NCBI GenBank assembly: GCA_004556205.1
Contig: SFIL01000018.1
Span: forward strand, 1 to 34,137
Direction of reading: 5' to 3'
DNA length: 34,137 nt
DNA from: Clostridiales bacterium
Lineage (GTDB): Bacteria; Bacillota; Clostridia; Oscillospirales; Oscillospiraceae
The position numbers and the translations under genes are program-made. The notes beneath the pieces are model-generated. The model did no database searches. It saw only the letters and a list, made by a program, of their open reading frames with translations, and was not told where the DNA came from. Numbering within the stretch: the stretch's first letter is position 1; each line of letters starts with the position of its first letter. Positions 23,710 through 30,967 of the stretch are shown here, piece by piece.

Positions 23710-24653
23710 TGCGGGACGAGTCGGCAGATTTGCCGATGAATGCGGGCATTTTCCGTCGCATCAGCCGCCTGCGCCCGCGCGAGCGTGAGGAGGTTGCGTG
23801 TTTCCGAGGCGGATTGCCGCCGCTGCTGCTCGGAATAGCTCCGCCGCACGGCGCGGACATCGTCGGCATACGCACAGCGGTCGGCATAGTGCCAAAACAG
23901 CCCGCCGTAGGGAACATTATCCTTGTGCCACGGTTTATTGTCCAGATTAAAGTGGACAAGCTTCGTATCCGGCTTCTCCGCCTCAAAGGGCATGGTGTTC
24001 CACTCCCTGCCCAAAAGTACGGTTCGATTCTTGCAAATTACATTCAAATAGTCCTGATCCTGTGCAATGTTGAACTTGACTGCGTCCAACAGAGAGAGGA
24101 AGACGTTTTGAAAGCCGTATTCCCGCATGGCGCGCAGATTCATCAGCAGCACGCCCGCGTTGAAATATTCCTCGCTGCTGTCCAATCCGACACGATTGGT
24201 GGCATAAAGGCGCAGACTTTCCTCGCGCTCAATAAAGGTGTCGGGAATCGCCGCCGCCAAGTGGTCGCCAAGCTCCGTATCGTAGAGCTGCGCAATATCT
24301 CCCTGTATGACCAAATCACTGTCAAGATACAAAGCGCGATCCAACGACGGGAACAGGTCGGGAATAAACAGACGGTAATAGGTCGTGCGGGAATAATAGT
24401 CGCGGGTGTGCAAACGGGCGGAAAACGCCTCCACGGTGTCGGTAATATCGTGGAACGCAATGGAGAAAACGCCGCCGTCAAACGCCTCCGTGAGCCGTGC
24501 GATATTCTCCGGGGACAGCCCCGTGTGGAGAATATGGAGAAAATAGCGACGGTTCGGGTCGCAGTTTGCCCGCAGAGATTCCAGCGTCACCGCGAGGAAG
24601 GGTACATAAGCGTCGTCGCAGGAAAAAAACAACTGTACATCAGTTTGCATCAT
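23706..24653 (-). CDS. Glycosyltransferase family 8 protein, first copy
   Basis: A 315-residue GT8 enzyme. FFSCDDAYVPFLAVTLESL (9-27) is the nucleotide-sugar-binding start, the DxD metal motif is DSD (111-113 in LYLDSDLV), EEYFNAGVLLMNL follows, and the C-terminal HFNLDNKPW is the H..KPW block. The family uses UDP-glucose or UDP-galactose, typically on lipopolysaccharide-like or wall-glycan acceptors. AAGGAGGA precedes the first ATG, 7 nt away. It overlaps the second GT8 gene by 14 nt upstream and the acyltransferase by 4 nt downstream. The C-terminal 50 residues are Ala/Arg-rich and unlike the family core. Confidence 0.9.
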   Translation of the reverse strand: MMQTDVQLFFSCDDAYVPFLAVTLESLRANCDPNRRYFLHILHTGLSPENIARLTEAFDGGVFSIAFHDITDTVEAFSARLHTRDYYSRTTYYRLFIPDLFPSLDRALYLDSDLVIQGDIAQLYDTELGDHLAAAIPDTFIEREESLRLYATNRVGLDSSEEYFNAGVLLMNLRAMREYGFQNVFLSLLDAVKFNIAQDQDYLNVICKNRTVLLGREWNTMPFEAEKPDTKLVHFNLDNKPWHKDNVPYGGLFWHYADRCAYADDVRAVRRSYSEQQRRQSASETRNLLTLARAQAADATENARIHRQICRLVPQ

Positions 24654-25470
24654 TTTGAAAGTCCTCCTTGAGTTTCAGATATTCCTCCAACACATCGTTA
24701 AAGCAGGTGTAGCCGAATTTCTCCTGCACGCGCTGCACGTGCCACTGCTTGATGTTTTCCGTGTGTGGATAGGGAAGATAGAACAGCCGCTTGGAAAAAT
24801 GCCGCACCACGGTGCTTTTGTATAAGAACTTTTGGTCGTTGAAGCGGTGCGGCAGCACCTTGCGGCATGTTGTCGAGCGGATCAGTGCGGATTGGTCGGC
24901 AAAGGGCAGCTTTTTCGTCCGAAGGAGCTGCCGTGCCTTTTCAAAAATGCCCGTCTCACGGCATTTTTTCATGTTGAACAGTAGGACGCCCGCGTTGATA
25001 TAGTTCGGGTGAATGAGAAAATGCCCGTAATGGTCGCGCGCGGCGGCATATTCGACCGTTGAGACGTCAATATCGTATAAAAGCCCGGCGTCCTTATGCA
25101 GCATCACATCCGCGTCGAGATACAGCAGCTTGTCCGGCATGGGGAGAAGATCTGCCAGCAGGCGCAGCAGAGTGTAGGGCGAGCAGTAGCAGTTTTCGTT
25201 GGCGTTCTGCCGCAGATGCGTCTCATAGAGCGCCGTAACATCATGCAGGACAACCTGTGTTTTCGGATTGTGACGGCGGAGCGCCTGCGCAAGAAACGCC
25301 GCGTGCTTTTCGGTCAGAGGTGTGTAGTTCGGAGACAGACGCGTCAGCGCCATCGTGTAAAGATGGACCGTGATCGGGCGCGGCGTGGGCAGGCGGTGCA
25401 CGACGGACAGGGCAGAGGTCAGCACGCCGTCAAAAACGCCTTCGTTGCCGCAGTAGAGAAGATTCATCAT
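24640..25470 (-). CDS. Glycosyltransferase family 8 protein, second copy
   Basis: A 276-residue GT8-type enzyme with MNLLYCGNEGVFDGVLTSALS at the start, the DxD motif DAD (119-121 in LYLDADVML) and YINAGVLLFNM further on, matching the GT8 fold. The C-terminal HxxGxxKPW block is replaced by a looser NIKQWHVQ ending, so the acceptor site probably differs from that of its neighbour. The two GT8 proteins are diverged enough to have separate roles rather than being a recent duplication. The start overlaps the upstream acyltransferase stop (ATGATG). Confidence 0.87.
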   Translation of the reverse strand: MMNLLYCGNEGVFDGVLTSALSVVHRLPTPRPITVHLYTMALTRLSPNYTPLTEKHAAFLAQALRRHNPKTQVVLHDVTALYETHLRQNANENCYCSPYTLLRLLADLLPMPDKLLYLDADVMLHKDAGLLYDIDVSTVEYAAARDHYGHFLIHPNYINAGVLLFNMKKCRETGIFEKARQLLRTKKLPFADQSALIRSTTCRKVLPHRFNDQKFLYKSTVVRHFSKRLFYLPYPHTENIKQWHVQRVQEKFGYTCFNDVLEEYLKLKEDFQNDAN

Positions 25471-26264
25471 TCACTTTTACCTCGTTTTTCGTAGCGGATG
25501 TATTCGCAGTCGCTCAGCGCGCTGCGCTCCTGCATGGCGGCGTGAATTCTGTCATGCAGTTCCTGTGCCCGCTCGCGCGTCGGCACTGCGGTGTCGGGAT
25601 AGAACGGCCCGTCCAGATAGGTGACGGTCTTTGGCTTCTTTCCTGCACCGCGCGAACGGTAGGTCGTCGTCATGGCAAAGCTGGGAGCGTTGTACTCCAC
25701 GGGATATTTCATGGAAGTTGCGGGAAAATCACGAATGCCCGTATAGTACGGCCAAATGTGCGCCTCGGGGTAAATCGCGACGCACCTTCCCTGCAAAATG
25801 CGCTTCTCCACGGCGTTTTTGAAATTGCGCATTGCCTTGAGATTCGACGGCAGCGGGAGCGCGCCCAAATAGGGCGTCACTCTGCCCAAAAACGGCATGG
25901 AGACATTGTTCGGATGCACAATGACAAATACGCTTTTCGGGAAGGTCGCCAGCGTGGGCAGAAAGGCGTCCGCGATCTCCTGCGTGTGATTGGCATAGAG
26001 GAAGAAGCCCTCCTTCTTTACTGTCTTCAGAACCCGACGGTTTTTAACTTTGAAGCGCAGTGTGCATTTGCAGTAAAGATAGGCAAGAGGCGTGGCGATC
26101 AGACGGTAGGAGAGCCAGCGCAGAATGCTCCATGCAGGCTCGCGCCGCAGATAGCGGTAGTTTTCGTCAATCCGCTTCGGCGTGATCACGGCGGAAGAGA
26201 ATTCGTCGCTTCGCTCATCGGTGTAATATACGGTTTTAATCGGAAGAGACTGCGGTTTTTTCAT
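25467..26264 (-). CDS. PlsC-like acyltransferase with HX5D spacing (first gene of GT8 operon)
   Basis: A 265-residue protein of the lysophospholipid acyltransferase superfamily. Block I reads ANHTQEIADAF (91-101), which places five residues between His93 and Asp99 instead of the canonical four. Block III is YPEAHIWPYY (165-174), resembling the EGT/PEG block. A hydrophobic segment at about 46-66 precedes it. AGGAGG is 9-10 nt before the ATG. Because the spacing is unusual, the acyl acceptor or even the catalytic arrangement may differ from PlsC. It heads the four-gene overlapping operon. Confidence 0.83.
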   Translation of the reverse strand: MKKPQSLPIKTVYYTDERSDEFSSAVITPKRIDENYRYLRREPAWSILRWLSYRLIATPLAYLYCKCTLRFKVKNRRVLKTVKKEGFFLYANHTQEIADAFLPTLATFPKSVFVIVHPNNVSMPFLGRVTPYLGALPLPSNLKAMRNFKNAVEKRILQGRCVAIYPEAHIWPYYTGIRDFPATSMKYPVEYNAPSFAMTTTYRSRGAGKKPKTVTYLDGPFYPDTAVPTRERAQELHDRIHAAMQERSALSDCEYIRYEKRGKSE

Positions 26265-26583
26265 AGAAAAAACCTCCTGCGTTTTTGTCGAAAAACCTCG
26301 CGCGGCGGCGAAATAAATCGGCTTTCCGTACCTTATCCGATCTCAGAGAAAATTGCAAGAGAAAACGCATCATCCGCGCTCTACAATTTCGGAGCGGCTT
26401 GCGAGAGATGGTTTAGCCTCTCCGAGAATCAAAAAAAGCGACTCTCGCGCAGCGAGAGTCGCGAGAAATTCAACATTTCGGCAAAGAATTTCTTGATTTT
26501 TCGGTCATTTTATGGTAAAATCAATTCCTACATCAGAAAGAGAAAAGAAGTTCGGTATTTCCGCACGAAAACAGGTTGGGCTT
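26265..26583. promoter_or_regulatory. Divergent control region between the GT8 operon and an XRE gene
   Basis: A 319-base gap without a gene. On the minus strand a weak promoter candidate, TTGCAA-17-TAAGGT, is visible at about 26330-26358. A hairpin GCGACTCTCGC/GCGAGAGTCGC (26438-26448 and 26452-26462) is followed on the minus strand by TTTTTTT (26431-26437), so it looks like an intrinsic terminator or attenuator facing the operon. A good plus-strand promoter is listed separately. Scattered GAGA/TCTC palindromes give the region further folding potential. Confidence 0.5.
26493..26521 (+). promoter_or_regulatory. Promoter of the XRE/four-TM gene
   Basis: TTGATT (26493-26498) and TAAAAT (26516-26521) are 17 nt apart, with TGG forming an extended -10. 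It lies about 62 nt before the ATG at 26584. This argues against an upstream in-frame ATG at 26512 that overlaps the -10. Confidence 0.75.
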
Positions 26584-27183
26584 ATGGAAAACATCAGAGA
26601 AATCGTAAGAGAAAACTTGGTGAAGCTGCGCAAAGAGCGCAAACTGACGCAGATCGAGCTGTCGCAGAAAATCGGCTATTCCGACAAGGCGATCTCCCGT
26701 TGGGAGACGGGCGAGGTCACGCCCGATATCGAGACGCTTGATGCGCTGGCGGAGCTTTACGGCGTTCCGATCGCCGCCTTTTTCGAAAAGTATACGGAGG
26801 AGCACCCGCAGCCTGCCGAAGAGCGACGCCAGCTTGTCCGCAAGATCGCCGTGTCTCTGCTGAGCACCGTGTGCGTCTGGTACATCGCCATTATCGGCTA
26901 CAGCCGTTTGGGCGTGCTGTTTCACGGGCAGAATTGGCTGATATTTATTTGGGCGATTCCGATTTCCTTTGCCGTCGCGATTTTCTGCAACGCCAAATGG
27001 GGCAAGCGCCTGATCGGACTGATTCTCGCCTCGGGGCTGTGTTGGACGCTCCTGCTCGCAGTGTATCTGCAATTTGCCGAGTTCCACACTTTTATGACCT
27101 TTGTCTCCGGTGTGCCCGTGCAGATCGGCATCATCCTGCTGGCGTTCATTCGCCCCGTGCGAAAAAAACAAGACGACGCATAA
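26584..27183 (+). CDS. XRE-family regulator with four C-terminal membrane segments
   Basis: A 199-residue protein with a Cro/C1-type helix-turn-helix at about 7-62 (LTQIELSQKIGYSDKAISRWETGE) followed by a short linker. Four hydrophobic segments come next, at about 86-107, 117-136, 143-164 and 168-190. Membrane-tethered XRE regulators of this build are common in Firmicutes and are presumed to sense the envelope or membrane; the ligand is unknown. The start is at MENIREIVRENL, where homology begins. It is divergent from the acyltransferase/GT8 operon and could control it. Confidence 0.87.
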   Translation: MENIREIVRENLVKLRKERKLTQIELSQKIGYSDKAISRWETGEVTPDIETLDALAELYGVPIAAFFEKYTEEHPQPAEERRQLVRKIAVSLLSTVCVWYIAIIGYSRLGVLFHGQNWLIFIWAIPISFAVAIFCNAKWGKRLIGLILASGLCWTLLLAVYLQFAEFHTFMTFVSGVPVQIGIILLAFIRPVRKKQDDA

Positions 27184-27191
27184 ATGACATG

Positions 27192-27228
27192 ACAGCGGAC
27201 CGACGCAAAACGCCGATCCGCTGTTTTT
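27192..27228 (+). terminator. Terminator after the XRE/four-TM gene
   Basis: The stem ACAGCGGA/TCCGCTGT (27192-27199 and 27217-27224), extended inward by a partly paired loop, is followed by a T-run to 27228. It begins 9 nt after the stop codon. Confidence 0.8.
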
Positions 27229-27274
27229 GCATAGACCGTCGGCTTTTGCGCCATACTATGCACGGTGATGCAAC

Positions 27275-28585
27275 ATGGAATCCGTATGGCAAAATGCGTG
27301 CGACCTGCCGCAATTTCCGCGCCTGAGACAGGATATGCAGACGGGGGTACTGATCGTCGGCGGCGGTCTTGCCGGCATTCTCTGCGCCTACGAGCTGCAC
27401 AGGGCTGGCGTGCCCTATCTTCTCATCGAAGCGGATCGGATCTGCGGCGGCGTGAGCGGCAGGACTACGGCAAAGATTACCGCACAGCACGGGCTGATCT
27501 ACGCGAAGCTGCTTCGCCGCTTCGGTGCGGAAAAAGCGAGCCAGTATTACGAGGCGAACGAGGCGGCGTTGGCGCAATATCGGACGCTGTGCCAGACGAT
27601 CGACTGTGATTTTACGGAGGCAGACGCCTATATTTATTCGCTCGACCGCCCGAAAAAACTGCAAAAGGAGCTGCTTGCCCTGCAAACGCTCGGCGCGGCG
27701 GCAGAGCTTGTCCCTGCGCCCGATCTGCCGTTCCCCACGGCGGGGGCGATTCGTTTCCCGAAGCAGGCGCAGTTCCACCCGCTGAAATTCGTGAGGACGA
27801 TTGCAGAGGGGCTGCATATTTACGAGCATACGCCGCTGCGTTCCTTTGACGGCGTGCGCTACCAGACGGACAGTGGGACGATTACGGCGCAGAAAGCCGT
27901 CATTGCGACGCATTTTCCGATGTTTAACAAGCACGGAGCGTATTTTTTGAAGCTCTACCAGCACCGTTCCTATGTCCTCGCCCTCGAAAACGCTGCGCCC
28001 GTGGACGGAATGTATATGGACGAGCGGAAGGACGGCATCTCCCTGCGTAATTACGGGAAGCTGCTGCTTTTGGGCGGCGGCGCGCACCGCACGGGCAAGT
28101 CGGGAGGCGGCTGGGCGGCGTTGGAGGCGTTTGCACGCAAATACTATCCGAATGCGCAGATCAGGTACCGTTGGGCGGCGCAGGATTGCATGACGCCCGA
28201 CGATATGCCCTATATCGGGCAGTATTCCCCGCATACGCCGAATCTCTTTGTAGCGACGGGCTTTAATAAGTGGGGCATGACATCCTCAATGGTCGCGGCG
28301 CAGTTGCTCTGCGATTTGGTGCAGGGCAGGGAGAATCCCTACGAAGCGCTGTTCTCGCCGCGCCGCAGCATCCTGCGTCCGCAGGTTGCGGGCAACGCTC
28401 TGCATGCGGTCGGCAATCTACTGACGCCGACCGTGCCGCGCTGTCCGCATATGGGCTGTGCGCTCAAATGGAATCGGCAGGAGCATACATGGGACTGCCC
28501 CTGTCACGGCTCGCGCTTCACGCGGGAGGGAAAACTGCCCAATAACCCCGCAACGGGTGATTTGAAAAACAAACCGCCCGCATAA
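27275..28585 (+). CDS. FAD-dependent oxidoreductase with C-terminal Rieske domain
   Basis: A 436-residue protein. The N-terminal DAO-type FAD domain has the dinucleotide motif VGGGLAG (28-34), followed by SGRTTAKITAQHGLIY. The C-terminal Rieske [2Fe-2S] domain has ligands Cys390/His392 (CPHMGC) and Cys408/His411 (CPCHGSRF), with Cys395 and Cys410 as the usual structural pair. This two-domain architecture is known in many anaerobes and in Bacillus YhfW-like proteins, but the substrate is not established. The start at 27275 has only a weak ribosome binding site; the 21 residues before the FAD motif look like a natural extension. No electron-transfer partner gene is adjacent. Confidence 0.9.
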   Translation: MESVWQNACDLPQFPRLRQDMQTGVLIVGGGLAGILCAYELHRAGVPYLLIEADRICGGVSGRTTAKITAQHGLIYAKLLRRFGAEKASQYYEANEAALAQYRTLCQTIDCDFTEADAYIYSLDRPKKLQKELLALQTLGAAAELVPAPDLPFPTAGAIRFPKQAQFHPLKFVRTIAEGLHIYEHTPLRSFDGVRYQTDSGTITAQKAVIATHFPMFNKHGAYFLKLYQHRSYVLALENAAPVDGMYMDERKDGISLRNYGKLLLLGGGAHRTGKSGGGWAALEAFARKYYPNAQIRYRWAAQDCMTPDDMPYIGQYSPHTPNLFVATGFNKWGMTSSMVAAQLLCDLVQGRENPYEALFSPRRSILRPQVAGNALHAVGNLLTPTVPRCPHMGCALKWNRQEHTWDCPCHGSRFTREGKLPNNPATGDLKNKPPA

Positions 28586-28592
28586 TTAGGAA

Positions 28593-28624
28593 CGCCCCGA
28601 TCGGTGTGCTTGCCGATCGGGGCG
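28593..28624. terminator. GC-rich hairpin after the FAD-Rieske gene
   Basis: A perfect 12-bp stem CGCCCCGATCGG/CCGATCGGGGCG (28593-28604 and 28613-28624) with an 8-nt loop lies just after the stop. No T-run follows, so termination would be weak or factor-assisted. Confidence 0.55.
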
Positions 28625-28687
28625 TCAGACTGTCGAAAGATTGTCTTTATGAGGGAAGCTCTTCAGAGCGTTTGTCGGAAATCGGCT

Positions 28688-28831
28688 ATGCGATCTCCTA
28701 TTATCGGAAAAAAGCGCAGACTCACACAGGAACAGCTTGCAGAGAGATTTGGCATCAGCCGCCAACACATGGGTGCAATTGAAGCACCGAATATAAGCTG
28801 CAGCCGATTTGTTCAGAGATTTCTTAAGTAA
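28688..28831 (+). pseudogene. Truncated XRE helix-turn-helix remnant
   Basis: The open frame reads MRSPIIGKKRRLTQEQLAER, then FGISRQHMGAIEAPNI. This is the first half of a Cro/C1-type helix-turn-helix protein, after which homology stops at about 28793. The remaining residues (SCSRFVQRFLK) come from an inverted family C repeat at 28797-28814. The C-terminal half of the domain is missing. It looks like a gene cut by a repeat insertion or deletion. A core-deleted family B copy (28652-28668) lies just upstream. Confidence 0.6.
28797..28814 (-). repeat. Family C repeat, inverted copy left of the TRIC gene
   Basis: On the minus strand this reads GAACAAATCGGCTGCAGC. It matches 17 of 18 positions at 29523-29540, which is in the opposite orientation, so the pair brackets the TRIC-type gene (28824-29459). 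Another copy lies at 18727-18744 and a partial one at 30945-30960. Confidence 0.6.
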
Positions 28832-29459
28832 CATCGTCCGCGCGGGGGAGGTTCCAACGGAAATACGCCGACAGCAGACGGATGATCAGCACCAACAGCA
28901 TGGCGATCAGCATCGCCGCATACTGCGGCAGACAGCGAAGAAGCAGCGTGCAGGAGATTGCGCCGATCAGGGAGGCGCAGGCGTAGATGTGCTTCACGAG
29001 AATGTACGGCGTGTTGCCGGCGAGAATGTCGCGGATCACACCGCCGCCGACGCCCGTCAGCACGCCGACAAAGACCAAAAGGAAGGCGCTGCGGTCGGGC
29101 GAAAAGGAGAGGGCGTTCCAAATGCCCATGACGGTGAACACACCCAAGCCGACCGAGTCCATCACGAGCAGGGCGGCGTCAAAAAGCCTGCTGTTATGCA
29201 TCAGATGATGCCGCACCCATGGGATGAACAGGACAATCGCGGTGCAGATGGCGACTACGGCGCAGGTCGGGTCGCGGAAGGCAAGCGGCGGTGTGATGCC
29301 GAGGATGAGGTCACGCAGAATACCGCCGCCGATGGCAGTGACGACACCGAGGACGATGACGCCCAGCAGATCCATATGCTTTTTCATCGCGATCAGCGCA
29401 CCCGAGGCGGCAAAGGCGACCGTACCGATAATCTCCAAAACCCTGACAAAGCTTTCCAT
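28824..29459 (-). CDS. TRIC-type cation channel / UPF0126 membrane protein
   Basis: A 211-residue, seven-segment membrane protein with the internally duplicated signature GGGILRD (44-50) and GGGVIRD in the second half, typical of the prokaryotic TRIC (trimeric intracellular cation channel) family, formerly UPF0126 (YadS/YvgT). Family members conduct monovalent cations; the physiological role in bacteria is unclear. GGGAGG precedes the ATG. The murA terminator hairpin ends 12 nt before the start, so the gene needs its own promoter; a TATAAC on the minus strand near 29509-29514 is a candidate. Inverted family C repeats lie on both sides. Confidence 0.92.
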   Translation of the reverse strand: MESFVRVLEIIGTVAFAASGALIAMKKHMDLLGVIVLGVVTAIGGGILRDLILGITPPLAFRDPTCAVVAICTAIVLFIPWVRHHLMHNSRLFDAALLVMDSVGLGVFTVMGIWNALSFSPDRSAFLLVFVGVLTGVGGGVIRDILAGNTPYILVKHIYACASLIGAISCTLLLRCLPQYAAMLIAMLLVLIIRLLSAYFRWNLPRADDVT

Positions 29460-29474
29460 ATCCTGCCTCCCAAA

Positions 29475-29502
29475 AAATGCACATCCGCATGGATGTGCAT
29501 TT
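29475..29502 (-). terminator. Terminator of murA
   Basis: A perfect 12-bp stem (29475-29486 with 29491-29502) with a 4-nt loop. On the minus strand its end runs into TTTTTT. It lies 41 nt after the murA stop. Confidence 0.85.
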
Positions 29503-29522
29503 ATTCTTGTGTTATACTATGT

Positions 29523-29546
29523 GAACAAATCGGCTGCGGCGCTCAG
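29523..29546. repeat. Family C repeat overlapping the murA stop codon
   Basis: GAACAAATCGGCTGCGGC followed by GCTCAG matches the copy at 18727-18750 at all but one of 24 positions. The murA TGA (29543-29545 on the minus strand) lies inside it, so the repeat supplies the end of the gene. Confidence 0.65.
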
Positions 29547-30835
29547 CCGGCGACGGACACCGTTCTGCCGTCGGGCGTTTCGATGCGCTTAATTGTCGCG
29601 CCGATGCCCTGCAGCTTGCCGATCAGGTTTTCGTAGCCGCGCTCGATATACTCGATTTCCTCGATTACCGTCGTGCCGTCTGCGGCAAGCCCTGCAATCA
29701 CCATTGCCGCGCCTGCGCGCAGATCGCACGCGTGGACGGTGCAGCCGTGCAGACGGTCAACACCCGTGATAATGGCGACTTTCGTATCGACCTTGATGGC
29801 GGCGCCCATGCGGTTCAGCTCCGCACAGTAACCGAAGCGGGTGTCGTAAATGCTCTCTGTAATCACGCTCACGCCCGAAGCCAGCGCCATGCAGACGGCA
29901 ATCTGTGGCTGCATATCGGTCGGGAAGCCCGGGTAGGGGAGCGTTTTGACGTTTGCGCGGCGCAAATGACCGCTCCGCTGGACGCGGATGGCGTCGTCAT
30001 ATTCGGTGATTTTTGCGCCCATCTCGCGAAGCTTGGCGCTGATGGTGTCCATGTGCTTGGGAATGACGTTCTGCACCAGAACGTCCCCGCCGACTGCCGC
30101 GACCGCCGCCATATAGGTGCCTGCCTCGATTTGGTCGGGGATGATGGAGTAAAAGCCGCCGCGCAGCGCCTTGACGCCGCGAATCTTGATCACGTCCGTG
30201 CCTGCGCCGGAGATCTTGGCGCCCATTGCGTTGAGGAAGTTTGCCAAATCAACGATGTGCGGCTCTTTTGCGGCGTTTTCGATAATGGTTGTGCCGCCCG
30301 CGAGGACAGCGCCGATCATAATGTTCATCGTCGCGCCGACGGAGACAACGTCGAGATTGACCCTGCCGCCGGTCAGCCCGCCCTCGGGCGCGCTTGCGCA
30401 GATAATGCCGTTTTGCAGTGCGACCTCCGCGCCCATCGCCTCAAAGCCCTTGATGTGCTGATCAATGGGACGCGGACCGAAGTTGCAGCCGCCGGGCAGG
30501 GCGACACGCGCATGGCCGAAGCGGCCGAGCTGTGCGCCGATGAAATAATACGACGCGCGGATACGGCGCACGAGGGCGTCGGATGCCTCGCTGTCGCGCA
30601 CGTGGGTACAGGTGATTTCAAGTGTGTTGGGGCTTAAACGGCGAATCTCCGCGCCCATGCTGTCAAGAATCTCCAGCAGCAGACGAACATCCGAGATGTC
30701 GGGCACATTTTCAATGCGGCAGGTGCCGTTCACAAGCAGCGTTGCGGGAAGAATAGCGACGGCGGCGTTTTTTGCGCCGCTGATGGTAACAGTTCCGTGG
30801 AGCGGTTTTCCGCCCTCGATCAAATATTGAATCAT
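29543..30835 (-). CDS. murA: UDP-N-acetylglucosamine 1-carboxyvinyltransferase
   Basis: A 430-residue MurA, which adds enolpyruvate to UDP-GlcNAc as the first committed step of peptidoglycan synthesis. SGAKNAA with Lys22/Asn23 and the catalytic Cys117 in LPGGCNFGPRPID are intact. A cysteine at this position is the fosfomycin-sensitive form. PGFPTDMQPQ and the RAGAAMVIAGLAA segment near the end are conserved. The start is MIQYLIEGGKPLHG with GAGAGGG 9 nt upstream; an ATG six codons earlier has no ribosome binding site. The extreme C-terminus (SVAG and stop) lies in a family C repeat. The gene is monocistronic. Confidence 0.96.
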   Translation of the reverse strand: MIQYLIEGGKPLHGTVTISGAKNAAVAILPATLLVNGTCRIENVPDISDVRLLLEILDSMGAEIRRLSPNTLEITCTHVRDSEASDALVRRIRASYYFIGAQLGRFGHARVALPGGCNFGPRPIDQHIKGFEAMGAEVALQNGIICASAPEGGLTGGRVNLDVVSVGATMNIMIGAVLAGGTTIIENAAKEPHIVDLANFLNAMGAKISGAGTDVIKIRGVKALRGGFYSIIPDQIEAGTYMAAVAAVGGDVLVQNVIPKHMDTISAKLREMGAKITEYDDAIRVQRSGHLRRANVKTLPYPGFPTDMQPQIAVCMALASGVSVITESIYDTRFGYCAELNRMGAAIKVDTKVAIITGVDRLHGCTVHACDLRAGAAMVIAGLAADGTTVIEEIEYIERGYENLIGKLQGIGATIKRIETPDGRTVSVAG

Positions 30836-30907
30836 ATAAAAATACCCTCTCATAGTAGGAGTATATGCAATATCTTGTAGTTCAGTAAGCCAAAAACAGG
30901 CATATTA

Positions 30908-30936
30908 AGTATATCATACCAAGCACCGCTTGTAAA
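30908..30936 (-). promoter_or_regulatory. Promoter of murA
   Basis: On the minus strand TTTACA (30931-30936) and TATACT (30908-30913) are 17 nt apart, with TGA forming an extended -10. The leader is about 65-70 nt. Confidence 0.75.
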
Positions 30937-30967
30937 GAGGAAATAACAAATCGGTTGCAGAAAAATA

